Assembly (NCBI GenBank): GCA_016188575.1
Contig: JACPHN010000023.1
Coordinates: 80,039 to 144,038, forward strand
From: Candidatus Schekmanbacteria bacterium
GTDB taxonomy: Bacteria; CSSED10-310; JACPHN01
Direction: 5' to 3'
DNA: 64,000 nt
The stretch's first letter is position 1. Each line of letters starts with the position of its first letter. Shown one piece after another: positions 56,034 through 64,000 of this stretch. The position numbers were made by a program, and so were the translations under genes. The notes beneath the pieces were generated by a model that was not told the origin of the DNA, searched no databases, and saw nothing but the letters and a program-made list of their open reading frames with translations.

Positions 56034-56882
56034 TCACCCGCGGGCCGTTGCCGCCATGAGCTCGAGCTGCAGAAGCAACCGCGGATAGAGCCTACGGAAC
56101 ACCTCCGCGAGGCGCGTTGCCTGCTGGCGCCGCAGACCGGAAGAAAAGAAAACGTCGTCGTCGAGCCGCAGCGGATGCGGCAACATCCGCGCCAAGATGT
56201 CCACCTCGCCAGCGATTTCGTCGCAGGCGGCGTCCATCGCCTCGTTGTAGATGGTCGCTGCGAGCAGCGGGGAAAAGTGCGCAAAGAATTCAGGAGCCTG
56301 GCTCAGATCCTGGTAGAGCTCGGGCGGCTCGGCAATCCCGGTTCTCCGTCCGAGGTCCGAGAGCAGCGGCCGCACCAGCGCCCCGCGCGGTTCAGGGGGG
56401 GCCAGAGGCGGCGGTCCCTCGACCACCGGTATCGCCTCCATGCGCTGGCTCGCCGAGGCAGGCGCCCCTGCCAGGACTGCCCCGTAGAGCAATTGGTGCA
56501 TCGCGCTCAGAGTGAGAACATAGGTTGGAAGCTGCCGGCGATGGCGGGCCATCGTCTCGCGCACGTATTCCGCTTCTCCGGATACCGGCACGAGCCCCGG
56601 TTCAGCCGGTGGCCCGAGCTCGGCGATCGCATCGCGGAGCTTCACGGCCTGCGCCACTGTCAACAACCGCACCCGGGCCGCGTAGTCCTCGTTGAGGCGG
56701 ATCCCAAAGTTGGGGCGAAGCTGCTCCCATAACGCGAGAAGAAACGTTGGATAGAGCGCGTAGCTGCGAAACACGAGCCCGACCCTGCGCACCCCGAGTC
56801 GCCGTCGAATATCCTCGAAGGTCTGTCGCAGCGCCCTGCTGTCGGGTATCTCTGGGGTAATCGGGATTGCTGGACGTCTCAT
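56034..56882 (-). CDS. DehI-like (halocarboxylic acid dehalogenase) family protein
   Basis: Resembles the DehI family, in which two similar all-helical repeats form a non-stereospecific 2-haloacid dehalogenase. Each repeat unit is marked by ALRQTFEDIRRRLGVRRVGLVFR, here with ALYPTFLLALWEQLRP, and a second, weaker copy (about 185-275) with SQAPEFFAHFSPLLAA and ARMLPHPLRLDDDVFF. The 282 residues fit. Whether catalytic residues are kept could not be judged, and many relatives are not proven dehalogenases. ATG 56882 is preferred over a longer start running into non-coding repeats. Confidence 0.6.
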   Translation of the reverse strand: MRRPAIPITPEIPDSRALRQTFEDIRRRLGVRRVGLVFRSYALYPTFLLALWEQLRPNFGIRLNEDYAARVRLLTVAQAVKLRDAIAELGPPAEPGLVPVSGEAEYVRETMARHRRQLPTYVLTLSAMHQLLYGAVLAGAPASASQRMEAIPVVEGPPPLAPPEPRGALVRPLLSDLGRRTGIAEPPELYQDLSQAPEFFAHFSPLLAATIYNEAMDAACDEIAGEVDILARMLPHPLRLDDDVFFSSGLRRQQATRLAEVFRRLYPRLLLQLELMAATARG

Positions 56883-57059
56883 TCTGTCCTGTTCCGGCCC
56901 GAGAGCTCGCCATCCTGGGGCGGGCTCACGCCTCACCGCCGGCCGGCGGGCGGTGGGGAGAGCCACCGTGGTCGCGCACAAGCATAGCGCCGGCGCCCGC
57001 GCTTGCGCCAGGACTGCTCGCGACCCGCATCCACCGCCTGTTTGGCTGCGAGCTGCGCG

Positions 57060-57193
57060 GAAAACGCATCAGGAAGCCCCCACCTCACGTCCCCCCCCAA
57101 GCGGGGGAGGGTCGGAGGGGGACGCTGTCGCGTCGACGCCGAGCAGGTGGTGGGTTCAGGGCGACCTTCGGCGGGTGCCTCGTGATGCGTTTC
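57060..57193. repeat. MITE-like element with terminal inverted repeats
   Basis: About 134 bp bounded by GAAAACGCATCAGGAAG (57060-57076) and CCTCGTGATGCGTTTC (57178-57193), which are imperfect inverted copies. Inside are CCCCCACCT, a hairpin CCCCC-CCAAGC-GGGGG, GGTCGGAGG and the inverted AGGTGGTGGG. A shorter relative lies at 13247-13309. It holds no gene and probably moves with a transposase encoded elsewhere. Confidence 0.6.
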
Positions 57194-57243
57194 AGCATCG
57201 ACTTCAGGAAAGCGGGCGGGCAATCCCATCCGCGAATGCCGGA

Positions 57244-57271
57244 TTGACAGCTCTTTCGCCGATGATGTAAT
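57244..57271 (+). promoter_or_regulatory. Sigma-70-type promoter of hrcA
   Basis: TTGACA (57244-57249), a 16-bp spacer and TGTAAT (57266-57271) form a near-consensus promoter 44 bp before the hrcA GTG. No CIRCE element (TTAGCACTC-N9-GAGTGCTAA) was found between it and the gene. Confidence 0.6.
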
Positions 57272-57314
57272 TTCTTTAAGTCTGTCTCGTCTCGTTCGTC
57301 TTTGGGAGCGAACC

Positions 57315-58379
57315 GTGGCCGTAGAGTCTTTAGACCCGCGTAGCTGCGCAATCTTGGACGCAATTGTCCATTCCTTCGTCACCGGGATCCAGCCCGTGGG
57401 CAGCCGCACCATTTCCCGCCGATACAACCTCGGCCTCTCTCCGGCCACGATCCGCAATGTCATGTCGGATCTCGAGGACGAAGGCTACATCATGCAGCCT
57501 CACACCAGCGCCGGTCGGGTGCCGACGGACAAGGGATACCGGTATTTCGTCGATCGCCTGATGGGTGCCCGAAATGTCAGTCAGCTCGACGCCCGTCTCA
57601 TTCATAACGGCATCAGCTCGGAATCGGACTGCTTTGACGACTTGATGGCGAGAACGACGGAGCTGCTCTCCGAAATCACCCAACACGCTTCCCTGATCCT
57701 CGCTCCGGCGCTGCGCGGCACCCCGCTGAAGCACGTGGAGTTCATCCAGATCCGCGGCCCAAAGATTCTGGCATTGTTCGTCGGCGCCGCGGGCATGGTG
57801 CGGGAGCAACTCGTCGTGCTCCCCGAATCCATCTCCCAGGACGACTTGAGCCGGGTTAGCAGATTCGTCAACGAGCGCTTCGAGGGCAAGACGCTTCACG
57901 AGATTCGCGACGAGCTTCTGTTGATGCTGAGCGAAGAACGCGTCCAGTACGATGACCTGTTTCGCAAGGCCGTCAGCATCAGTGCCCAGGCGTTCGCCGA
58001 CGCCGAACCCGGGACCCAGAATGGCGACAGAATCTACATCGGCGGTCAGAACCGTCTGTTCGATCAGCCGGAATTCGCCGATGCCGCCAAGATTCGTCAG
58101 CTCTTTCAGGCACTTGAGGACAAGCAACGCCTCGTGGAGATTCTATCCCAGTGCTTGTCCCAACAAAGCGACGTCACCGTAGTCATTGGTTCCGAAAACC
58201 CGGAGGCCTTTGCGGACGTCAGCATTGTTTCCGGCACGTACAAGAGACAGGACAAGGAGCTCGGAACGATCAGCGTCATCGGGCCCACGCGAATGGACTA
58301 CTCCAAGATCGTCTCGCTCGTGTCCTACGTCGCCAAGCTGATTACCGAGCTCTTGAGCTCACCGGAGCGAGAATCGTGA
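57315..58379 (+). CDS. hrcA: Heat-inducible transcription repressor HrcA
   Basis: Repressor of chaperone genes that binds CIRCE operators. A 354-residue protein with an N-terminal winged helix-turn-helix (about 1-75: PVGSRTISRRYNLGLSPATI then RNVMSDLEDEGYIMQPHTSA) and GRVPTDKGYRYFVD. The central and C-terminal GAF-like domain has VGSENP and FADVSIVSGTY. GTG 57315 is the start (GGGAG 6 nt upstream). It leads the stress cluster. No CIRCE site is seen near it, so autoregulation may use a diverged operator. Confidence 0.95.
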   Translation: MAVESLDPRSCAILDAIVHSFVTGIQPVGSRTISRRYNLGLSPATIRNVMSDLEDEGYIMQPHTSAGRVPTDKGYRYFVDRLMGARNVSQLDARLIHNGISSESDCFDDLMARTTELLSEITQHASLILAPALRGTPLKHVEFIQIRGPKILALFVGAAGMVREQLVVLPESISQDDLSRVSRFVNERFEGKTLHEIRDELLLMLSEERVQYDDLFRKAVSISAQAFADAEPGTQNGDRIYIGGQNRLFDQPEFADAAKIRQLFQALEDKQRLVEILSQCLSQQSDVTVVIGSENPEAFADVSIVSGTYKRQDKELGTISVIGPTRMDYSKIVSLVSYVAKLITELLSSPERES

Positions 58380-58463
58380 GATAGCTGGTGCTCAGTCCGG
58401 AGAGTCTTGCATATCTGGTCGTAGAGGCGCGACGACCGCTTCATCTAACGTAGAGGTAATTTC

Positions 58464-60284
58464 GTGGGAAAGATCATTGGCATCGATTTGGGGACGACGA
58501 ATTCCTGTGTCGCCGTTGTCGAAGGCGGCGCTCCGCAGGTTATTCCCAATGAGCGCGGTGGCCGCACCACCCCGTCCATCGTGGCCTTCACTCAGGACGG
58601 CGAGCGCCTCGTCGGACAAATCGCCAAACGCCAGGCAGTGACCAATCCGGAGAACACCGTGTTCTCCGTAAAGCGCCTCATCGGGCGAAAAGCCAAGAGC
58701 CACGAGGTGCAGATCTTGTCTGAGCATCTCCCCTATCGCATCGGCGAAGCCTCCGGAGGGGACGCCTGTGTGCGCTTGGGGGATCGCGACTACTCCCCAG
58801 CCGAGATCTCGGCGTTCATCCTGCAGCAGCTTCGGGCGTACGCCGAGGACTTTCTGGGCGAGCCAGTCCGCGAGGCCGTGATCACGGTGCCGGCCTACTT
58901 CGATGATTCGCAGCGCCAGGCCACCAAGGATGCCGGACGGATCGCTGGGCTCGACGTGCTTCGCATCATCAACGAACCCACCGCCGCGTCGCTCGCCTAC
59001 GGCCTGGAGCGCGAAAAATCGCGCCGGACGGTGGCCGTGTACGATCTCGGCGGCGGCACCTTCGACATCTCCCTGCTCCGCCTCGGAGACGGCGTCACCG
59101 AGGTGCTCGCCACCAACGGCAACACCCACCTCGGCGGCGACGATTTCGATCGCCGCATTCTGGACTGGCTGATCGAGCAGTTCATGGACGAGCACGACAT
59201 CGACCTGCGCCGCGACAAGATGGCTCTGCAACGCCTCCGCGAGGCGGCGGAGAAAGCCAAGTGGGACCTCTCGACGTCGACGGAAACCGACATCAACCTC
59301 CCGTTCATCGCCGCGGACGAGCGCGGTCCAAAGCATTTCAGCGCCACGCTCGATCGCGAGACTTTCGAGAAGATGACCGATGAGCTGCTGCAGATGACCA
59401 TCGACCCCTGCCGGCAGGCGCTCGACGACGCTCGCCTCACCGTCGACAAGATCGACGAGGTCATTCTCGTCGGGGGTCAGACCCGGATGCCGCGCGTGAT
59501 CGAGCTAGTCAGCGAGTTTTTCGGGCGCGACGCGTGCCGCGAGGTCAACCCTGATGAGGTCGTCGCCATCGGTGCGGCCCTGCAGGCCGGGATCCTCGGC
59601 GGTGAGGTCAAGGACCTTCTGCTGCTGGACGTAACGCCTCTGAGCCTCGGGATCGAAACCCTGGGCGGCATGTTTACTCGCCTCATTGATCGCAACACGA
59701 CGATCCCGACAAAGCAAAGCCAGGTTTTCTCGACCGCGGTGGACAACCAGTCCGCGGTCGAGGTCCACGTGCTGCAGGGCGAGCGGGAGATGGCGGCCGA
59801 CAACCGCTCGCTTGGCCGCTTCGAGCTCGCTGGCATACCGCCGTCACCGCGCGGCGTTCCGCAGATCGAGGTTACCTTCTCGATCGACGCCAACGGCATC
59901 GTCAACGTGTCCGCAAAAGACCTTGCGAGTGGTCGTGAGCAGACCATCAAGGTTACGGCACGCTCCGGCCTCACCGAGATAGAGATCCAACGTCTCGTCG
60001 CCGAGGCCGCCCATTTCGCGGATCAGGACGATCAGCGCAAGCAACAGGCTGGCCTGAGAAATCAGCTCGAGGGCCTGATCTACACGACCGAGCGGTCGCT
60101 GAGCGGATACCGCGACGTCATTGACGTGTCGCTGCAGCAGGAAGTGAAGGACGCGCTCGTTACGGCGCGGGCCAAGCTATCCGAAGCCAAGACGGAGGAC
60201 ATGCAGCGGGTGCTCGACTACCTGCAGCAGCTTTCCGCAAAGATCACCGCGGTCATTTTTGGTGGCAAGCAGGCCAACGCCTGA
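58464..60284 (+). CDS. dnaK: Chaperone DnaK (Hsp70)
   Basis: ATP-dependent chaperone. The nucleotide-binding domain (about 1-375) has [30 protein letters not shown] and [12 protein letters not shown]; the substrate-binding domain (about 385-500) has [15 protein letters not shown]; a helical lid follows. The 606 residues are about 30 fewer than usual: the disordered Gly/Gln-rich tail and terminal EEVKD-like motif are missing. The protein ends [13 protein letters not shown] start. grpE, normally between hrcA and dnaK or next to it, is absent, and the 84-bp gap has no room for it. This may be a second DnaK in the genome. Confidence 0.93.
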   Translation: MGKIIGIDLGTTNSCVAVVEGGAPQVIPNERGGRTTPSIVAFTQDGERLVGQIAKRQAVTNPENTVFSVKRLIGRKAKSHEVQILSEHLPYRIGEASGGDACVRLGDRDYSPAEISAFILQQLRAYAEDFLGEPVREAVITVPAYFDDSQRQATKDAGRIAGLDVLRIINEPTAASLAYGLEREKSRRTVAVYDLGGGTFDISLLRLGDGVTEVLATNGNTHLGGDDFDRRILDWLIEQFMDEHDIDLRRDKMALQRLREAAEKAKWDLSTSTETDINLPFIAADERGPKHFSATLDRETFEKMTDELLQMTIDPCRQALDDARLTVDKIDEVILVGGQTRMPRVIELVSEFFGRDACREVNPDEVVAIGAALQAGILGGEVKDLLLLDVTPLSLGIETLGGMFTRLIDRNTTIPTKQSQVFSTAVDNQSAVEVHVLQGEREMAADNRSLGRFELAGIPPSPRGVPQIEVTFSIDANGIVNVSAKDLASGREQTIKVTARSGLTEIEIQRLVAEAAHFADQDDQRKQQAGLRNQLEGLIYTTERSLSGYRDVIDVSLQQEVKDALVTARAKLSEAKTEDMQRVLDYLQQLSAKITAVIFGGKQANA

Positions 60285-60319
60285 ACGGCCCGTGCCGCCG
60301 CACCCGGAAAGAAGGGGGC

Positions 60320-61474
60320 ATGCCCAGGTCCGACTACTATAAGATACTCGGGCTTGCCCCTGGAGCGTCGATCACCGAAATCAAGCGGGCCTACCGTAAA
60401 CTCGCGCACCGCTACCACCCGGATAAGAATCCGGATGACCCGTGGGCGGAGGAGCGCTTCAAGGAGGCGACCGAAGCGTACCAGGCGCTCATCGGCAACG
60501 GTGAGGGGGCGGGCGGCGGCGTTGGGCGCGGCGGGCGCGCGGCGCCGCCCGCAAACGGGCGCAGCGGGCACTCCTACGAAGACCATTACGAAAGCTCCGC
60601 CGAATGGCGCAGCACCTTCGACTCGGATCGACGCAAGCGGCGAAAGCCAAGGACCGATCGACATGTTGACCTGGAAGTCGATCTGCACGTGCTGGTTTCA
60701 CAAGACCCGGTGGCGGTGCGGGTCAGCCGCCTCGAGAAGTGCCCGCGCTGCGACGGCGGTGGCGCCGAACCGGGGACGGCGCTCAGCGCCTGCCCCACGT
60801 GCTATGGTCGCGGCACGTATGCGATTCAACAGGGGCTGTTCAGCACGTACAAGGTGTGCGCCCATTGCTCGGGAGCGGGGACCCTGATCGAAGTGCCGTG
60901 CTCTTCCTGCCACGGACTCGGCGGTATCGAAACGCAGCGAACGCTGAGCATCCGCTTTCCGGCCGGCACCAGCGAGGGCGCGCAGCTCAAGCTCGCTGGC
61001 CAGGGCGACTGGGATCGAGACGCGCGGGAGTGCGGCGACCTCCACGTGCGCCTCCGGATTCGCCGTCACGACCTGTTTGAGCGAAAAGGGGCCGACATCG
61101 CCCTGGAGCTCCCGGTGGGCTTTCCGCTACTCGCCCTGGGCGCCACCGTCACCGTGCCGACGTTGGCAGGCGAGAGGCAACTGCGGATCCCGCCCGGGAC
61201 CCAGAGCGGCACGATGTTTCGGCTCCGTGGCGAGGGCTTGCCGCGCCGCGACGGTGCGTCGCGCGGCGATCTCATCGTGACGCTCAAAGTCGACGTCCCG
61301 GAGAATCTCAGCCGCGCTCAGCGCGAGGCCCTGGAGCAATATCAGGCGGCCACGGCTGCCAGCGATGATACGGGGATCATGCCGACACCGGCCGGGCGCG
61401 GCGTTCGCCACCTGATCAGGCGCCTCGTCTCGGTTCTCGTGCCTCCGCCCCCACCTCCAGGGCCGCGGAGCTGA
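60320..61474 (+). CDS. dnaJ: Co-chaperone DnaJ (Hsp40)
   Basis: Type I J-domain protein that delivers substrates to DnaK and stimulates its ATPase. The J-domain (about 4-68) has YHPDKNP with the HPD motif. A Gly-rich linker is followed by four zinc-binding CxxCxGxG-type repeats ([32 protein letters not shown]; about 141-208), then the C-terminal substrate domains with [15 protein letters not shown]. It has 384 residues as expected and lies 35 bp after dnaK. Confidence 0.94.
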   Translation: MPRSDYYKILGLAPGASITEIKRAYRKLAHRYHPDKNPDDPWAEERFKEATEAYQALIGNGEGAGGGVGRGGRAAPPANGRSGHSYEDHYESSAEWRSTFDSDRRKRRKPRTDRHVDLEVDLHVLVSQDPVAVRVSRLEKCPRCDGGGAEPGTALSACPTCYGRGTYAIQQGLFSTYKVCAHCSGAGTLIEVPCSSCHGLGGIETQRTLSIRFPAGTSEGAQLKLAGQGDWDRDARECGDLHVRLRIRRHDLFERKGADIALELPVGFPLLALGATVTVPTLAGERQLRIPPGTQSGTMFRLRGEGLPRRDGASRGDLIVTLKVDVPENLSRAQREALEQYQAATAASDDTGIMPTPAGRGVRHLIRRLVSVLVPPPPPPGPRS

Positions 61475-61476
61475 GC

Positions 61477-62226
61477 GTGAGCCGCCTGCCGCGGATCCCC
61501 CTGCCAGACGGCGTGCTCCCCGCGTCCGGTCGGCCACGCCTGCTGCCGGAGGACGAGCACCACCTGCGAGCAGTGCTGCGGATCCGCCCAGGCTCTCGCG
61601 TCTGCTTCTTCACCGCGGCTGGATGCGAAATCGAAGCGACGGTCACCTGTCTTTCGCCGCTCACGGTGGCGCCGGTGGGCGCGCGTGAGCTGGACACCGA
61701 GCCGGCGGCGGTGGTCGTGCTGCACCCCACGGTGCTGCGGCCGGGGTTCATGAGCATGATTATGGAGAAGGCAACCGAGCTCGGTGCGGTAGCGGTCGAG
61801 CCGATCGTAACCGAGTGGTCGGTCGCTGCCTCGGCGCGCGGTGCGGAGAAGGAGGTGCGCCGGTGGGAGCGGATCGCACGCGAAGCCGTCAAACAATGTG
61901 GTCGCTCACGCGCGCCGCGAATCGCCTGTCCCGAAGCTTTGGAAGCGTGCCTACGCCACGTTCCGCCGCGGGACCTGCTGATCGTGCTTCATCCAGCGGC
62001 CGGTGAGCTGCCGCCGGCAGCACCGGACGACCGCCTGGCCGCAATCCTTGGCGAGAGCGGCCTGCGGCTTTTCATCGGGCCCGAAGGGGGGTTTTCCTCC
62101 CGGGACATTGCCTTGCTGGCCGCGCATGGCGCGGTTTCCTGGCGCCTGGGGCCCCGCATTTTGCGCGCCGAAACGGCGGCGGTTGCGGGTCTGGCAATTC
62201 TGCAACGGCTGCTCGGAAACCTGTGA
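61477..62226 (+). CDS. rsmE: 16S rRNA m3U1498 methyltransferase RsmE
   Basis: SPOUT-fold methyltransferase for U1498 of 16S rRNA, 249 residues. An N-terminal PUA-like region (about 1-70) includes HHLRAVLRIRPGS. The SPOUT domain has EKATELGAVAVEPIV, REAVKQCGRSRAPRI (the usual form is A-x-EQ), FIGPEGGFSSRD and RLGPRILRAETAAVAGL, the SAM-binding knot. GTG 61477 starts 2 bp after the dnaJ stop, so it is translated with the chaperones, a common arrangement. Confidence 0.93.
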   Translation: MSRLPRIPLPDGVLPASGRPRLLPEDEHHLRAVLRIRPGSRVCFFTAAGCEIEATVTCLSPLTVAPVGARELDTEPAAVVVLHPTVLRPGFMSMIMEKATELGAVAVEPIVTEWSVAASARGAEKEVRRWERIAREAVKQCGRSRAPRIACPEALEACLRHVPPRDLLIVLHPAAGELPPAAPDDRLAAILGESGLRLFIGPEGGFSSRDIALLAAHGAVSWRLGPRILRAETAAVAGLAILQRLLGNL

Positions 62227-62391
62227 CGAGCTGCCGGAGGGTGCGGCGGCCCTGACGGCGGGGGCTCCTCGGCCGGCTGACAGGTCCGGGCCGTTGCACT
62301 TGGACATGGGGGATGCGGTCGAAGGGGTCGTCGAGTGATGGAAGGAATGGCGGTGGCCGCATCTTCCTTACACCTGAGGCCGCTACGATAG

Positions 62392-62411
62392 GGGCGCGAT
62401 GAATCGCGTCC
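62392..62411. repeat. REP-like palindrome (copy 3)
   Basis: GGGCGCGAT-GA-ATCGCGTCC, one mismatch in the arms, preceded by GCTACGATAG. It belongs to the CGCGATGAATCGCG family also at 17938 and 34853. It lies in the 248-bp gap between rsmE and the recombinase remnant, where no gene is seen. Confidence 0.6.
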
Positions 62412-62473
62412 GCTCACCGAAGCCTGCGGCGGGAAAAAGTGTAAAGGACGAAACCGGACATTCGGCCGACGCC

Positions 62474-63063
62474 AATCCTGGGCGCCCGACTCCCGGCTCG
62501 CGCTTCCCAACCGAGCGATCTGCGCAGCGCGGCGTAAGTTCCGACCACAGTCGAATAGCTCAGCGGCCTTGCGTTCCCTCCTACCAAAAAATGCTCATGC
62601 GTTCGGCTCGGATGATACCGATCCCGATGCTCGGCGTAACGGCTCAGCGCGGCAACGGTACTGGGATCGGTACGAGGCGGCTCTAGCGGAACTTGGTCTC
62701 GACGATCCGAATGATGGGGCCACGGCGGTCGACATCAGCCTCGACCAGGGCCAAGGCTTCCGAGATCCGCAAGCCTGTGCAAGACAAGAGACCGAACAGG
62801 GTAGCATAGGTCCAGGGGCGTAGCCCCTCGGGTGGATTCAGCTGACGAGCGGCATGGATCAGATCTCGGATCTCCTGGTCGCTGTACACGTAAGGGGTGG
62901 AGCGATGGCGGGGCGAACCCATCAATCCGGCTGGCGGCACCTGGGTAGCAGAGTCGAAATCCAGCAGTTGTTCTCCCTGGCGGAGAAGTTGGGCACCAAG
63001 CATACGTCGGTGGGTCAGGTATTGCCCGACCAGGCTGACCATGGTGGGCGGCTGACTGCTCAT
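62474..63063 (-). pseudogene. Tyrosine recombinase remnant (second of a tandem pair)
   Basis: ATG 63063 opens an integrase N-terminus (VGQYLTHRRMLGAQLLRQGE) that jumps, with a segment of the SAM-like domain missing, to PRHRSTPYVYSDQEIRDLI and LFGLLSCTGLRISEALAL (first catalytic Arg). A TAG at 62683-62685 interrupts ETKFR-SRLVP. A frameshift near 62668 follows, after which DPSTVAALSRYAEHRDRYHP, FLVGGNARPLSYSTVV and LGWEARAGSRAPRI are still readable in another frame to about 62474. The HxxR and Tyr box are gone. It overlaps the preceding recombinase by ATGA. Confidence 0.75.
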
Positions 63064-63779
63064 GAGTGGACCTCCGGCCAAGGCATCGCTACCTGCGACA
63101 GATTCTTGGTGTCGATCTTTAGATAGATCGTCGTCGTGTCCAGCGACCGATTCCGAAGCATGTCGGCCACCTCCTTGATGGACGCGCCGGATTCGAGCAG
63201 GCGACTGGCCGTGCCATGCCGCAGCTTGTGAGGCGCCTGCACGGGCAGTCCTGCACGAAGCATGTCCCTGCGAAGCGCGCCTTGGACAATTCTGACCTCG
63301 ATCGGTCGACTACGAGGCAGCCGATGGCGCACGAATACATGTCGATCAACGGTGGATGGCCGCCCTTGCCGAAGGTAGGCCACCATCGCTCTTCCGACGC
63401 GGTCCGGCAGCGGCATCAGGTCAGTCCGCCGAGTCTTGTCGGCGCGGACCTTGAGCACACCGGCTCGCCAGTCGATGTCGTCGAGACTCAGGGTGGCCAC
63501 TTCGACGGCACGAAGTCCGAGGCCGATCATGCACAAGGCCATGGCGTAGTCGCGAAGTCCTACGGGAGGCTGTGGTGGCCGAGGCGCAAGGAGACGGCGA
63601 GGGATCACCGTCTGTTGCTCACGCCATGCGGATGGAGCCTTCGCGAGACGGGCACGGGTAGTCCGCAGGTTCGGAAGAGAGAACGCAGGGCGACGACTGT
63701 AGGGATGGGAAATGGCGCCATTTGGACGATTCCGGTCTGGCGATGCGTGATGTGCTTGGCCGCATGAGACTCGCGGCAC
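63060..63779 (-). CDS. Tyrosine recombinase, N-terminally reduced (first of a tandem pair)
   Basis: Catalytic domain of a tyrosine-type integrase: RDYAMALCMIGLGLRAVEVA (Arg), ADKTRRTD (Lys), HKLRHGTASRLLESGAS (His and Arg) and RNRSLDTTTIYLKID (nucleophile Tyr). The His/Trp before the RSLDTT motif is Asn here, and the N-terminal core-binding domain is mostly unrecognisable, so activity is doubtful. It ends SQVAMPWPE, typical of recombinases encoded in tandem sets, and the next integrase starts inside its stop codon. Confidence 0.7.
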   Translation of the reverse strand: MPRVSCGQAHHASPDRNRPNGAISHPYSRRPAFSLPNLRTTRARLAKAPSAWREQQTVIPRRLLAPRPPQPPVGLRDYAMALCMIGLGLRAVEVATLSLDDIDWRAGVLKVRADKTRRTDLMPLPDRVGRAMVAYLRQGRPSTVDRHVFVRHRLPRSRPIEVRIVQGALRRDMLRAGLPVQAPHKLRHGTASRLLESGASIKEVADMLRNRSLDTTTIYLKIDTKNLSQVAMPWPEVHS

Positions 63780-63839
63780 GGCTTGCTTCGCGCGTCTTGC
63801 CGAGGCATACTGGGTAGTGAGGCGAACCGGAGGATGCCG

Positions 63840-64000
63840 ATGACGCAGCGCGTCGCTTCTCTCTCTCTCTCTCTGTCTTGGTAGTCGCGGTTGCGACCGT
63901 GGCCGCCGCCGCGGGTGACTCCTTCGAGAGCGGCACCACGACGGCGCTGCCGTGGCACGCCGACCCGCCAGACGGGTGGCGGGTCGAAGCGGGAGACGCC
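63840..64000 (+). pseudogene. Secreted protein start, frame broken in a (CT)8 tract; cut by window end
   Basis: GGAGG lies 6 nt before ATG 63840. The frame reads MTQRVASLSLSLSW and stops at 63882. A (CT)8 tract covers 63859-63874. Removing one CT unit (or adding two) joins the start to a frame open to the window end: VLVVAVATVAAAAGDSFESG and onward to LPWHADPPDGWRVEAGDA. That gives a classic signal peptide followed by a jelly-roll-like secreted domain start. The gene is therefore either switched off by repeat length or carries a sequencing indel. Its remainder lies beyond the window. Confidence 0.55.

Noticed and set aside
57194-57314. CIRCE operator upstream of hrcA
   Set aside because: No TTAGCACTC/GAGTGCTAA-like inverted repeat could be found; only a sigma-70 promoter is supported.
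62683-62685. Second selenocysteine- or pyrrolysine-type recoding at the TAG in the recombinase
   Set aside because: The site normally holds Lys, a frameshift follows within 20 bp, and catalytic residues are lost, so this is plain decay.

Overview
The window is about two-thirds G+C, gene-dense, and carries Gram-negative genes throughout. It holds the fabF-rnc end of a fatty-acid cluster, an hrcA-dnaK-dnaJ-rsmE stress cluster, a proteobacterial-type class GN sortase with its VIT/VWA target, two giant Ser/Thr kinases fused to ATPase and TPR modules, and a very large YYY-type membrane protein. This mix suggests an uncultured soil or sediment bacterium of the deltaproteobacterial / Myxococcota / Binatota kind. 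That placement is an inference, because no rRNA or tRNA gene is visible.

Layout. 1-2029 (+): fabF and rnc. 2100-10544 (-): a six-gene operon of a MinD/ParA-like ATPase, three TPR proteins (one membrane-spanning), an unknown protein and a DUF3604 metallo-hydrolase. 10709-13102: a formyltransferase converging on a FadI-type thiolase. 13406-17074 (+): a PhnD-like binding protein, a histidine kinase and an NtrC-type regulator that has lost part of its AAA+ domain. 17106-19971: a secreted unknown protein, a receiver-like protein, two tiny candidate ORFs and an HDOD protein. 20044-25836 (+): a 1930-residue fusion of two GT-C-like membrane modules and an NHL propeller. 26134-30369: a small helical-repeat protein, then on the minus strand a sortase, its VIT/VWA target and an ArsM-like methyltransferase. 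That methyltransferase reads through an in-frame UGA followed by a SECIS-like hairpin, so it is almost certainly a selenoprotein. 30620-34690 (+): a surface protein of carboxypeptidase-regulatory-like and fibronectin-like repeats. 34994-52658: two paralogous kinase-ATPase-TPR regulators flanking a surface-polysaccharide cluster (GT4, epimerase, asparagine synthetase-like protein, acyltransferase, SGNH hydrolase, M43 protease) and a broken methyltransferase. 52918-56882: DUF1287 and Uma2 proteins, a toxin-antitoxin pair with a clear operator, an IS remnant and a DehI-like protein. 57315-62226 (+): hrcA, dnaK, dnaJ, rsmE. 62474-63779 (-): remnants of a tandem tyrosine-recombinase element. 63840-64000 (+): start of a secreted protein whose reading frame is broken inside a (CT)8 tract.

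Common threads are surface display (sortase target, other C-terminal anchors, M43 and SGNH enzymes, YYY protein) and large repeat-rich regulatory proteins. Short palindromic repeats sit in many of the intergenic gaps. Several genes (the NtrC-type regulator, the methyltransferase at 48226, the recombinases) have lost internal segments. The least expected item is the UGA-containing methyltransferase at 29581-30369, which would be annotated as truncated by standard gene calling.
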